A DNA stretch of 64,000 nucleotides from JAQWCH01 sp050952725 (GTDB lineage Bacteria > Bacillota_I > Bacilli_A > RFN20 > CAG-826): positions 1,116,001-1,180,000 of the forward strand of contig JBMNLN010000001.1 in NCBI GenBank assembly GCA_050952725.1, in the 5' to 3' direction. The stretch's first letter is position 1. Each line of letters opens with the position of its first letter. The translations under genes and the position numbers were made by a program. The notes under the pieces are model-generated. The model worked only from the letters and a program-made list of their open reading frames with translations, did not search any database and was not told the DNA's origin. Positions 44,686-52,724 of this stretch are shown here, one piece after another.

Positions 44686-45557
44686 TCCTTGATCCCTCCC
44701 TCGAGTGAGATGCGGTTCATTAAGCGTTTGCGGAAAACTAAGAAAATAATCAGAATCGGAATCATCACCACCAAACATGCGGCTAGTTTGGGAGTATCGC
44801 CAATGGCGGCATTGTTATAAAACATAAATAAACCATATGAAATTGTCGGCTTGGTCTTCAAATATAAAAGTGGCGTTTGATAATCATTCCAATAAGCGAC
44901 AAAGTAAAGTAAGAAAATAGTCGTTAAAATCGGTAAAACTTGTGGATAATAGACTTTGAACATAATTTGGTAATGATTCGCCCCATCGATAATCGCCGCT
45001 TCGCGATAAGTTTTTGACATCGAACTAAAAGTCGCATAGAAAATCAGAAAATAAATCCCGAGGAAGTTAAACTTCAAAATGAACATGCCCCAGAAATGCT
45101 CTTTAATTCCTAGATTAGTGACGACTTGCATTTCAGAAGCTTGCGAACCAATTACGGGGAAAATCATCGCGAATAGCACAATGCCACAGATGAGTTTGGA
45201 AATAAACCAGTTTTTAAAGGTCGATGTGGCATAAGCAACGGCAGAAACAACGGCGGTCGAGACGAGCGCACATCCACCAGCATAGATAATTGTGTAACCA
45301 AACATATTTAAAATGTCGGCTTTAACTGTTCCATAACTAATCACGAAATTTTTCAAAACATACGCATAATTTGTCCAACTAAACTTCTGGGGAAAAGCTA
45401 ACGGACCATCTAAAAACTCAAATTCATTTTTAAAGGAATTGATAATCGTCCATCCCAGCATAGCAAATAACAGGAGGCAATATAAAACTAAGACAATAAA
45501 ACAAATTGTCATGAATAAATTAAATTGCGGTTTTTTTCTCTTGGTCTTAGCAGTCAT
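44682..45557 (-). CDS. carbohydrate ABC transporter permease, MalG type
   Basis: 291 aa with six membrane segments. The EAA loop EAAIIDGANHYQIMFKVYYP contacts the ATPase. It is the second permease of the binding protein-MalF-MalG set and overlaps both neighbours by 4 nt (ATGA). The sugar is not known; the island suggests an oligosaccharide. Confidence 0.9.
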   Translation of the reverse strand: MTAKTKRKKPQFNLFMTICFIVLVLYCLLLFAMLGWTIINSFKNEFEFLDGPLAFPQKFSWTNYAYVLKNFVISYGTVKADILNMFGYTIIYAGGCALVSTAVVSAVAYATSTFKNWFISKLICGIVLFAMIFPVIGSQASEMQVVTNLGIKEHFWGMFILKFNFLGIYFLIFYATFSSMSKTYREAAIIDGANHYQIMFKVYYPQVLPILTTIFLLYFVAYWNDYQTPLLYLKTKPTISYGLFMFYNNAAIGDTPKLAACLVVMIPILIIFLVFRKRLMNRISLEGGIKE

Positions 45558-46465
45558 CTTGGTCGATCTCCCATCGGATCAATACGCGCAAAAAATCTTC
45601 TTAACAAGAAAGTAAGAGGAGCGATGATTAAAGTGATAACTACCCCCATCGTCGCCAGAAATGGATACTGGCCTTCTCCGCCAAATAAAACTTCTTTATA
45701 AAGATAGTAACCGACCGACCAATCATAGGGCTGTAAAGAATTCGCAAAGAAGGTGAATAAATTTAACTGAGCGATAAAAATTCCGGTAAAGGCCGTGACA
45801 ATAAAGACTGATAAGGTGGAGAAAATCTGCGGGAGGACCACGCTAAAGAAGACTCTAAAGGGACCAGCGCCATCAATTTCGGCAGCTTCAAAGACATCTT
45901 TTGAAATTCCATTCATCGCCCCTAAATAAGTTAGAACCGGAACGCCAAAACCCATGAAAAGATTATAAATAAAGACACAGACCAAATTGTTTTTGGAAAA
46001 TAAAAGTTCAATATTGGTCCCAAAGATTTTGTTCAAAAAGGTTGGAACCGCTAATTCGACAAAGTAGCGATACATCACCACTGTAATCATCGAGCAAATG
46101 ATGGAAGGTAAAAATAAAATGATGTGAAAAAACTTATGACCGGCACCTTTTCGAAAAATAAAATAGGCAAAGATCAAGCCGGTGGGAACCCCAATCGCTA
46201 GAGAAATGACAAAATAAATCAGGGAATTAAAAATTGCATATTTTAATACCGGGAGCGATTTAAATAACTGCACGTAATTGGAAAACAATGGTTCGGCATA
46301 ACTGTATTGGCCAGTCACAGCATCATATTGCTTTAACGATAGTGTTAGGGAATTAATGTTAACGTACACATAAAAAATCAAAAATTGGATCAAAGGTAAA
46401 GCGACAATCGAGATAAAAAACACTATGTCGGCCAATTTTGCTTTTTTATTTTTCCCGAAGTTCAT
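45554..46465 (-). CDS. carbohydrate ABC transporter permease, MalF type
   Basis: 303 aa, six membrane segments, with the EAA loop EAAEIDGAGPFRVFFSVVLP. It partners the next permease. It starts 7 nt after the binding-protein gene and overlaps the next gene by 4 nt. Confidence 0.9.
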   Translation of the reverse strand: MNFGKNKKAKLADIVFFISIVALPLIQFLIFYVYVNINSLTLSLKQYDAVTGQYSYAEPLFSNYVQLFKSLPVLKYAIFNSLIYFVISLAIGVPTGLIFAYFIFRKGAGHKFFHIILFLPSIICSMITVVMYRYFVELAVPTFLNKIFGTNIELLFSKNNLVCVFIYNLFMGFGVPVLTYLGAMNGISKDVFEAAEIDGAGPFRVFFSVVLPQIFSTLSVFIVTAFTGIFIAQLNLFTFFANSLQPYDWSVGYYLYKEVLFGGEGQYPFLATMGVVITLIIAPLTFLLRRFFARIDPMGDRPR

Positions 46466-46472
46466 AAATCAC

Positions 46473-48191
46473 CTAAAAATAATTGCTATAGTTTTCTTCC
46501 CAGCGCGCCTGGTTCATATAGGTGGATAATCCCCAGAAATACTCCTCGGCCGTCACCGCGGGAATATCGCTTCTATTCGGAATAAGGGAGATGGAAATAA
46601 TCGTGTTCAAAATGCCTCTTACCAAAGATGAATACATGGTTGAGTTAATCATAAATGAGGAGAGATTATTTAAAATCAATTCATTTCTTGACCAAGGCAT
46701 GACAATCGTCGGGGAAACGCTATCAGCATTATGAAGTCTTAACATTTCCTTGGCATAAAAAGTTGTTTGCGGTTCATCTTCTGCGGTTATTTCGTAATTA
46801 AATGGACGCACATTGCTGGTCACGCGGGTAAATGTCGATAGTGATTTATCAGTGTGCATGTAACGTAGGAATTGTTTGGCAACGGGAATCTTCGATGGTT
46901 CAATATTGGCCCGCACGTTAATGGAGGTCATCCAACAATTGAAATAAGTTGCTTTACCTAAGCGAGAAATATCAGCTTTAGGCATAGGCATAAAGCCAAT
47001 ATGACGTTCAAGAGCGGTTGCCCCAGGAGTATTTTGCATATAATCAAAGGTCGCTTTGGCTTCCGCGTGCCACCAAGAACCATCGATTAACATCGCAATC
47101 GGGCTTGATCCACTACCTTTAAACCGACTTCTTAAGAATTCGGTTTGAGCATCCTTTTGACTCCTTATTTCAGAACGGCAGAAACTTTTATCGTAATATT
47201 TGTACCCACCACTTGCATTAGGGGTAGTTAGTAGTCTCTCGATAAATTTCAAACCATAATAATACCCCGCTTGCTTTTTAAGAAGATAGCCATTGGCGTT
47301 ATTGATGACAGTCGGCGCTTCCAAGGTAACAGTATTTCCAACAATCGTTTTAATAATGTTAGTGGCTGTCCCATCAAGCGTAAAGTTCAACGCCATTTGC
47401 TGATAGCCTTCATAGTCTGCGGCTAAAGAAGATAAGAGATTATTGATATAAACTTGGGCATTTCCCGCATAAATAAAGGGAATGGTGCCATCCTCAACCA
47501 TCCGATCACAGAGTTTAAAAAATTCATCATAGGTTCTAGGTAAACCATCATCCTCATTGCCCAAAATCCCATCTGGTCCAGTGGATTTGACTGGATTGCC
47601 AGGCGAGATAAAATCAGCAATTTCCGAAGTGCCATGGGCGAAATAGTAGCCATATTCATCGAACAAATCGATGTCGTATTGAAAGCCCATTAATGACTCA
47701 TACCAGGGAAGGCCATAAAAAGTATCGGTTTCGCAACCATAGAAAGCGCGATTGCTTGATGATAGCTTATCGGCAATTGATCTAGTTTCACCATATTCAG
47801 TTAGCGGCTGTGTTACTACATCTGTGATATCAAGTGCGGTTTTCTTTGCGACAAAGCCGTTGTAATTGCATTGTTCAGAAATCGCTATTTCGGCATCTTG
47901 ACTGGTAAATGTCGTCGCAAATGCATCATAGACATTTCCCTTTGAAGGGGTCACCCAAATTTGAATGCCTTTTTTGCCTGATTCAAATTCAGTTTCTTCG
48001 TTCAATGCTTCAAATTGTTGAGCGATTTCCTCTAACCAGGCAATCCCATGACCGCCATCCCAACAACTGATCGTCAACTGGGTTTTGGTTTTATTGACAT
48101 TGCTCTGATTAAAATTACCAAATAAATGCGTGCAACTTGTCAATGAAAGAACAAACAAGGCGCCTAAATGCACTAAAATATTTTTTTTCAT
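46473..48191 (-). CDS. extracellular sugar-binding lipoprotein of ABC importer
   Basis: 572 aa. Lipobox LTSC gives Cys20. A family 1 solute-binding fold follows (ISCWDGGHGIAWLEEIAQQF). At ~570 aa it is longer than the usual ~430, which is typical of binding proteins for longer oligosaccharides. First gene of the island operon. AGGAG 6 nt before ATG. It diverges from the AraC regulator, the likely activator of this operon. Confidence 0.9.
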   Translation of the reverse strand: MKKNILVHLGALFVLSLTSCTHLFGNFNQSNVNKTKTQLTISCWDGGHGIAWLEEIAQQFEALNEETEFESGKKGIQIWVTPSKGNVYDAFATTFTSQDAEIAISEQCNYNGFVAKKTALDITDVVTQPLTEYGETRSIADKLSSSNRAFYGCETDTFYGLPWYESLMGFQYDIDLFDEYGYYFAHGTSEIADFISPGNPVKSTGPDGILGNEDDGLPRTYDEFFKLCDRMVEDGTIPFIYAGNAQVYINNLLSSLAADYEGYQQMALNFTLDGTATNIIKTIVGNTVTLEAPTVINNANGYLLKKQAGYYYGLKFIERLLTTPNASGGYKYYDKSFCRSEIRSQKDAQTEFLRSRFKGSGSSPIAMLIDGSWWHAEAKATFDYMQNTPGATALERHIGFMPMPKADISRLGKATYFNCWMTSINVRANIEPSKIPVAKQFLRYMHTDKSLSTFTRVTSNVRPFNYEITAEDEPQTTFYAKEMLRLHNADSVSPTIVMPWSRNELILNNLSSFMINSTMYSSLVRGILNTIISISLIPNRSDIPAVTAEEYFWGLSTYMNQARWEENYSNYF

Positions 48192-48208
48192 ACGTTTCTC
48201 CTAATCCT

Positions 48209-48224
48209 ATTATACGCACGCGTA
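48209..48224 (-). promoter_or_regulatory. -10 box and overlapping inverted repeat of the island operon
   Basis: TATAAT on the minus strand (48214-48209) overlaps TACGCGTGCGTA (48224-48213), a 5-bp inverted repeat with a 2-bp centre. No good -35 is present, as expected for an activator-dependent promoter. It may be a site for the AraC or a LacI-type regulator. Confidence 0.45.
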
Positions 48225-48248
48225 AACGGCGAAAGTTGCTGTTTTCTA

Positions 48249-48276
48249 TTGAGTTATCGTTCAAAAATATTATAAT
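48249..48276 (+). promoter_or_regulatory. promoter of the AraC regulator gene
   Basis: TTGAGT (48249-48254), 16 bp and TATAAT (48271-48276). The gene's ATG is only 6 nt after the -10 box, so transcription should begin at or next to the start codon. Confidence 0.75.
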
Positions 48277-48282
48277 TTAGGT

Positions 48283-49161
48283 ATGAGTAAACCATTTGCC
48301 GAACAAGAGAAATTCACGCCATTTAACACCGGTGATACCATTTACGAGAAAACCAGCCCCTACCCAAACGAAGACGTAGGTTATAACTGGTTAAGTGTTG
48401 ATTATCCCTTCAAGCATAAACATCTTGATTGCTATGAGATTCTTCTTGTGACCAATGGAGTGATTATCAATAATGTGAGCAATCAAGATATCATCATGCA
48501 TCAAGGAGATTTTTCGCTTCATGGATTCAATGCCTATCACGCGATTAAAATCCTTGAAAAAAATAGCACGAACCATCTTTCGTTTCTGTTAAAGAGAAAA
48601 TACTTTGATGAAATCATCGCCGTTTATGGACAAAAAACCATTGATTCCTTCAAGGATTTTGACGAAAAGCGCATTTTTAAATTAAGCGATTTTGAACTAA
48701 GAAAAATTACTAATACGATTATCGCCATTGAAAAATCATCAATCGCATTGGAAGACAAAATATCGCAACTAAAAATCGTGATTAATCTTCTGATGAACAA
48801 CATCGTACAAAATGTTAATGACTTTTATGAAAATGTTCCCGACTGGTATTTAAATTTTATATTTACATTGCAAAATCCCTATTTAAAATATGAAAAGATT
48901 GAAGATTTAGCAGAATTAACCCCCTACTCATACTCACACTTAGCGGTTCGCTTTAAAGAGATTGCGAAAACAAATATTAATGATTACATCGCCAAAGTTA
49001 AAATTAAGGAAGCCAAGGCCTTACTCAAAACAACTGACTTAACCATCCAGGAAATCACTTACAAATTAGGCTTTGAAAGTGCCAGTCATTTTATCAAATT
49101 ATTTAAAAGGCATAATGAGACAACACCACATCAATATCGCATTAAAAACAAAAAAAGATAG
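48283..49161 (+). CDS. AraC-family transcriptional regulator
   Basis: 292 aa. The N-terminal half is a cupin-like sugar-binding domain (FKHKHLDCYEILLV, DFSLHGFNAYH). The last ~100 residues are the double helix-turn-helix with the family-typical TIQEITYKLGFESASHFIKLFKRHNETTPHQYR segment (quoted in parts: TIQEITYKLGF, SHFIKLFKRH). It is divergent from the island's ABC operon and likely activates it when the sugar is present. No Shine-Dalgarno precedes the ATG. Confidence 0.9.
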   Translation: MSKPFAEQEKFTPFNTGDTIYEKTSPYPNEDVGYNWLSVDYPFKHKHLDCYEILLVTNGVIINNVSNQDIIMHQGDFSLHGFNAYHAIKILEKNSTNHLSFLLKRKYFDEIIAVYGQKTIDSFKDFDEKRIFKLSDFELRKITNTIIAIEKSSIALEDKISQLKIVINLLMNNIVQNVNDFYENVPDWYLNFIFTLQNPYLKYEKIEDLAELTPYSYSHLAVRFKEIAKTNINDYIAKVKIKEAKALLKTTDLTIQEITYKLGFESASHFIKLFKRHNETTPHQYRIKNKKR

Positions 49162-49277
49162 CATTTATCTTGAAATGCGCCGATCCGGGCAACTATTGCT
49201 TAAATTGAAATTATTCTCGATTGTGTGAATGCTTCGAAAACCAAGTGAACAAACGACACGATAGCAAATTAATAAAA

Positions 49278-49303
49278 ATACCGCCGCAGCGGTATGTTTT
49301 TTT
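49278..49303. terminator. bidirectional terminator between AraC gene and rpsO
   Basis: ATACCGC (49278-49284) pairs with GCGGTAT (49289-49295). The plus strand continues with GTTTTTTTT and the minus strand with TTTTTATT, so it can end both converging genes. Confidence 0.85.
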
Positions 49304-49306
49304 TGC

Positions 49307-49573
49307 TTATTTACGCAAGTTGAGTTCTTCTAAGAGTTTGAGATAGCGATCGCGATCAGTTCGCGCTAAGTAGTCGAGTAATGAACGCCGGGCGCCAACT
49401 TTAGCGAGCAGTCCACGTTGACTATGATAGTCATGGGGATTTTGCTTCATGTGTTCGGTGAGCGCGAGAATCTCAGCGGTTAAAAGGGCGATTTGCACGG
49501 GAGCTGAACCAGTATCATTGGGGCTTTTAGCAAAACGGGCGACGATTTCCGCTTTTTGTTCTTTGCTTAACAT
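49307..49573 (-). CDS. rpsO: 30S ribosomal protein S15
   Basis: 88 aa from ATG 49573 (MLSKEQKAEIV), with GGAGG 7 nt upstream; a longer frame to 49600 runs through the RBS. The S15 motifs ETGSAPVQIALLT (here NDTGSAPVQIALLT), HDYHSQRGLL and RRSLLDYL are intact. It binds 16S rRNA h20-h22 early in small-subunit assembly. It has its own promoter and leader and ends at a bidirectional terminator. Its usual neighbour pnp is 27 kb away. Confidence 0.97.
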   Translation of the reverse strand: MLSKEQKAEIVARFAKSPNDTGSAPVQIALLTAEILALTEHMKQNPHDYHSQRGLLAKVGARRSLLDYLARTDRDRYLKLLEELNLRK

Positions 49574-49648
49574 TGTCTTTCCTCCTTCTCCATTCTTCAC
49601 TTAATCAACGGAAGACGTCGGAGACTCGTCTACCAGCGACTAAGTTGC
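49574..49648 (-). promoter_or_regulatory. structured leader of rpsO, possible S15 autoregulatory RNA
   Basis: CTTAGTC can pair with GATTAAG, and inside it AGACG with CGTCT, giving a stem with an internal stem just before the RBS. S15 binds such structures in its own mRNA in several bacteria. Folded by eye only. Confidence 0.4.
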
Positions 49649-49654
49649 TCATAT

Positions 49655-49683
49655 AATATAGCGAATAATCCAAACTTTGACAA
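49655..49683 (-). promoter_or_regulatory. promoter of rpsO
   Basis: TTGTCA (49683-49678), a 17-bp spacer and TATATT (49660-49655) on the minus strand. Confidence 0.7.
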
Positions 49684-49750
49684 GGAGGAATAGTCATTAT
49701 TTCAGCATTGAAAAGATAGAGTTTTTAATTTTTAAAAATAACGTAAGAAA

Positions 49751-49778
49751 AAGGCTCGTTCGCAACGAGCCGTTTTTT
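49751..49778. terminator. terminator after the alcohol dehydrogenase gene
   Basis: GGCTCGTT (49753-49760), CGC loop, AACGAGCC (49764-49771). T-runs lie on both sides: TTTTTCTT on the minus strand for adh, GTTTTTTT on the plus strand. Confidence 0.85.
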
Positions 49779-49796
49779 TGATAATTAAGGTTTTAA

Positions 49797-50762
49797 TTAT
49801 TTAAAAACCGCGACCAGACGTCCTTGAACTTTATTTTGTTCGAGTTCTAAGATGCCTTGAGGAATTTGTTCAAAGGTAATCTCGTGCAGTTGGGGTTTTA
49901 ATTTCCCCGAGGCCATTAATTTATAAACCGCAGCGATATCTTCTTTCGTGCCGCCAACCGAGGCGAGGATGCGCTTCGCATTAACGATAAAATCAGCAAC
50001 GTTAACTTTGAATTCCAAGCGTCCCATGCCAACTAAGACCACGGTTCCACCTGGTTTAACTGTTTCGAGCGCTTCGGTCGTGGTCACGCCAAAGCCAGCA
50101 AAATCGACGATTAAATCGAGTTTTTCATCCGCGAGTTCTTTGATATTGGTCACCACGCGTTTCGCCCCGATTTTTTCAGCTAATTCCCGGGCCGCCGGCG
50201 AGATATCCACGGCAAAAACTTCTTCAACTCCCGCCGCAATTAGCGCCTGAAGCCCAAATTGACCAAGACCGCCAATGCCGATTAAGGCCACTTTCATCCC
50301 CGGCTTCGCTCCACCCACAGCAAAAATCGCATGGTAGGAAGTCATCCCAGCATCCGTCGCCGCCGCCGCTTCGGCCATCGTCAATTGCTCTGGCACTGGC
50401 ACTAAATCACGCGCATCGGCGACTAAATGGGTGCCAAAGCCCCCATCATAGACATAGCCAGGGGCTCCTTTTCCCGAAGGACCAGTTGGGCAAACCGCGA
50501 CGCGATCGCCGACTTTAAAACCTTTGACACCTTCGCCAACTTCGATGATTGTCCCCGCGGCTTCGTGTCCCATAATCACGGGAAGTTTCATCATGCTCAG
50601 CCAGCCTTCATCGCGCAGGACACCGACATCAGAGTGGCAGATGCCACAGGCACCAGTGCGAATCACCACTTCGCCTTTTGGAGCTTGGGGAATTTCTTTT
50701 TCGACAAGCACTAAGGGTTGATTGGTCTTAGTGAATTGCCAACCTTTCATCTTTTTCATCAT
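49797..50762 (-). CDS. zinc-dependent alcohol dehydrogenase (MDR family)
   Basis: 321 aa. Catalytic zinc ligands lie in GACGICHSD and GHEAAGT, and an NAD(P) Rossmann motif in GIGGLGQFGLQ. The structural-zinc lobe with four cysteines, usual in this family, is absent; the segment reads CPTGPSGKGAPG. The enzyme oxidises an alcohol or reduces an aldehyde; substrate unknown, lactaldehyde from rhamnose breakdown being one possibility. GGAGG lies before two close ATGs (50762, 50759). An extended -10 (TGGTAAAAT) at 50795-50787 may drive it. It stands alone between ribF and rpsO. Confidence 0.88.
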   Translation of the reverse strand: MMKKMKGWQFTKTNQPLVLVEKEIPQAPKGEVVIRTGACGICHSDVGVLRDEGWLSMMKLPVIMGHEAAGTIIEVGEGVKGFKVGDRVAVCPTGPSGKGAPGYVYDGGFGTHLVADARDLVPVPEQLTMAEAAAATDAGMTSYHAIFAVGGAKPGMKVALIGIGGLGQFGLQALIAAGVEEVFAVDISPAARELAEKIGAKRVVTNIKELADEKLDLIVDFAGFGVTTTEALETVKPGGTVVLVGMGRLEFKVNVADFIVNAKRILASVGGTKEDIAAVYKLMASGKLKPQLHEITFEQIPQGILELEQNKVQGRLVAVFK

Positions 50763-50886
50763 TTCTACCTCCTATATTCAAAATAGATTTTACCATATTT
50801 TTCAAGAACAAAAACATCAAAATGATAGAATACATCGGTATTTTCTACCGTATGATTAAAAAGGGGGCATATCGATTAAATAATTG

Positions 50887-51816
50887 TTAGCGAGTTTTCT
50901 TAGCAAAATAATGCTCCGCGCTTTCCAAATCAGAGGCAATCGCTGATTTTAATTGAGAAATTGAGGAAAATTTCTTTTCCGCGCGCAGAAACTTTAAAAG
51001 GAAAACCCGCACTTCTTCTTCATATAAATCGCCAGCAAAATTCAAAAGATGCACTTCTAATAACGGCTGATCTAATTGACTTACTGAAGGATGAATACCG
51101 ATATTGGCGATTCCTTGATAAACTTGCTCCTTGATTTGCACCCGGACGATGTAAACGCCGTTTTTAGGTAAAAATGACCGCGGCAACAAAGCGATATTCG
51201 CCGTGGGGAAGCCAAGCGTTTTCCCTCTTCCATGCCCTGATTCAACCCACCCGCGCAGTTCATAATCACGTCCTAATAAACCTTTGGCTTTTTCGACTTC
51301 TCCTTGCCAAAGCAACTCCTTAATAGCACGCGCCGAGATGAAGTGGCCATCTTCGGCTGAAAGCCGAGGAACCACCACAGTTTTAAATGATGCGGATTGA
51401 TCGTTAAGTAAGGTTGTGACATCACCTGAGGCCGAGACACCAAAGCGATAATCATCACCGACGATTACATAGGCTGGATGGAGGGGATGGAGAATTTTTT
51501 GAATAAAATCTGTAGGAGTGAGGTTTTTAACTTCCGCGTTAAAGTCAAGCACGAAAACCTCGCTGATCCCTGCTTTTTCTAAAAGTTGCAACTTGATTGG
51601 AAAAGGTGTGAGTAATTGCTGCTTTCGCCGCGGTGAGGAAAGACCCGCGGTCTCATCGCTAAAGGTGAGCAGACTCAGAGGTAAATTGTTGGTTTTTCCC
51701 TTTTCAATTAAAGTTAAATGTCCGCGATGGATTCCATCAAAAAATCCTAAGCATAAGACGTGCTTTGAAGAAATTTGGGGAATTGCTGGTAAGGAAATCG
51801 GAGTTACTTTGATCAT
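50887..51816 (-). CDS. ribF: bifunctional riboflavin kinase / FAD synthetase
   Basis: 309 aa from ATG 51816 (MIKVTPISL), with GAGG 6 nt upstream, overlapping the truB stop as ATGA; the frame continues upstream to 51888 without need. The N-terminal FMN adenylyltransferase domain has GFFDGIHRGHL and the DDYRFG block. The C-terminal riboflavin kinase has GRGKTLGFPTANI and NGVYIV. It makes FMN and FAD, needed by the glycerol-3-phosphate flavoproteins. The truB-ribF order is the Bacilli standard. Confidence 0.95.
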   Translation of the reverse strand: MIKVTPISLPAIPQISSKHVLCLGFFDGIHRGHLTLIEKGKTNNLPLSLLTFSDETAGLSSPRRKQQLLTPFPIKLQLLEKAGISEVFVLDFNAEVKNLTPTDFIQKILHPLHPAYVIVGDDYRFGVSASGDVTTLLNDQSASFKTVVVPRLSAEDGHFISARAIKELLWQGEVEKAKGLLGRDYELRGWVESGHGRGKTLGFPTANIALLPRSFLPKNGVYIVRVQIKEQVYQGIANIGIHPSVSQLDQPLLEVHLLNFAGDLYEEEVRVFLLKFLRAEKKFSSISQLKSAIASDLESAEHYFAKKTR

Positions 51817-52667
51817 CTTAAACCTCGTAGACAGCGATAGAGGTGATGGTTCACCCGTTGGTAAATCGCGATAATCTTTCCTTCGCAATCGGGAATTAAA
51901 ACGCGAGGATGATCGAGATTTTGTAACTTGATTGCTCTTCCGTTAAGGGCTGCAGCGGCATTTTTTTCATCATAAGGCACAAGCGGGATGAAATATAGCG
52001 CCTTCGCAATCGGAAGCAAATCCTCAGGGGTTACTTCATCAACCCTTTTGGCATCGTCGACATGGAATTGACCAATCGCTGTTCTTCTTAAGGATTGCAA
52101 GTATCCAATCGTCCCTAGTTGCCCTGCGAGATCAGCACCTAGGGTGCGGATATAAGTCCCCGATGAACAAGTGACGGAAAACTTGAGCCTTTTATTGACG
52201 GCATCATAATCTTGTAGGATCAATTCCTCAATGATTACTATCCGGGATTTAACTTTAACTTTTTCGCCGCGATGGGCTTTGCGATAAAGCGGTTCGCCCT
52301 CGAATTTTAACGCGCTGGTCAAAGGCGGAGTTTGTCGATACTCCCCTAAAAAGGAATCCATCGCGGTTTCGATGGTCTTCTGATCTAATTCAGGCACGAA
52401 TTGCCTGGCAATTACTGGAGTTTCAGCATCCAATGAGGAGGTCTTTTCGCCAAGTTTTAAAATCGCTTCATAAGTTTTAGGAAGTTCGTTTAAATAGGGC
52501 ATCAGTTTGGTCGCGCCCCCGAGGGTGACAATCAAAAGCCCCGTCGCCAGCGGATCAAGCGTCCCTGTATGTCCGATTTTTCTTTGATGGAATCGCTGCT
52601 TTAATTTATTGACCACATCATGTGAGGTCCAATGCGACTGTTTATCAAGAAGAAAAATGCCGACCAT
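51813..52667 (-). CDS. truB: tRNA pseudouridine-55 synthase
   Basis: 284 aa from ATG 52667 (MVGIFLLDKQ); the open frame to 52775 overlaps the divergent gene and is not coding. The catalytic Asp is in GHTGTLDPLATGLL. The RTPPLTSALK-type block (here RQTPPLTSALKFEG) and CSSGTYIRTLGADL follow. The PUA-like C-terminal part is short. It makes pseudouridine 55 in the T-arm of tRNAs. The RBS is a distant GGAG. Confidence 0.95.
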   Translation of the reverse strand: MVGIFLLDKQSHWTSHDVVNKLKQRFHQRKIGHTGTLDPLATGLLIVTLGGATKLMPYLNELPKTYEAILKLGEKTSSLDAETPVIARQFVPELDQKTIETAMDSFLGEYRQTPPLTSALKFEGEPLYRKAHRGEKVKVKSRIVIIEELILQDYDAVNKRLKFSVTCSSGTYIRTLGADLAGQLGTIGYLQSLRRTAIGQFHVDDAKRVDEVTPEDLLPIAKALYFIPLVPYDEKNAAAALNGRAIKLQNLDHPRVLIPDCEGKIIAIYQRVNHHLYRCLRGLR

Positions 52668-52690
52668 TGCTACAATAACTCCATTGTTTA

Positions 52691-52700
52691 TATTATAATA
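52691..52700. promoter_or_regulatory. symmetrical -10 element between truB and ttcA-GNAT
   Basis: TATTATAATA again, as between dtd and rarA. It holds TATAAT on both strands, 25 nt before each gene or so. No convincing -35 was found for either direction. Confidence 0.5.
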
Positions 52701-52724
52701 GAAAACGCATCCAAGAGGTATTAA

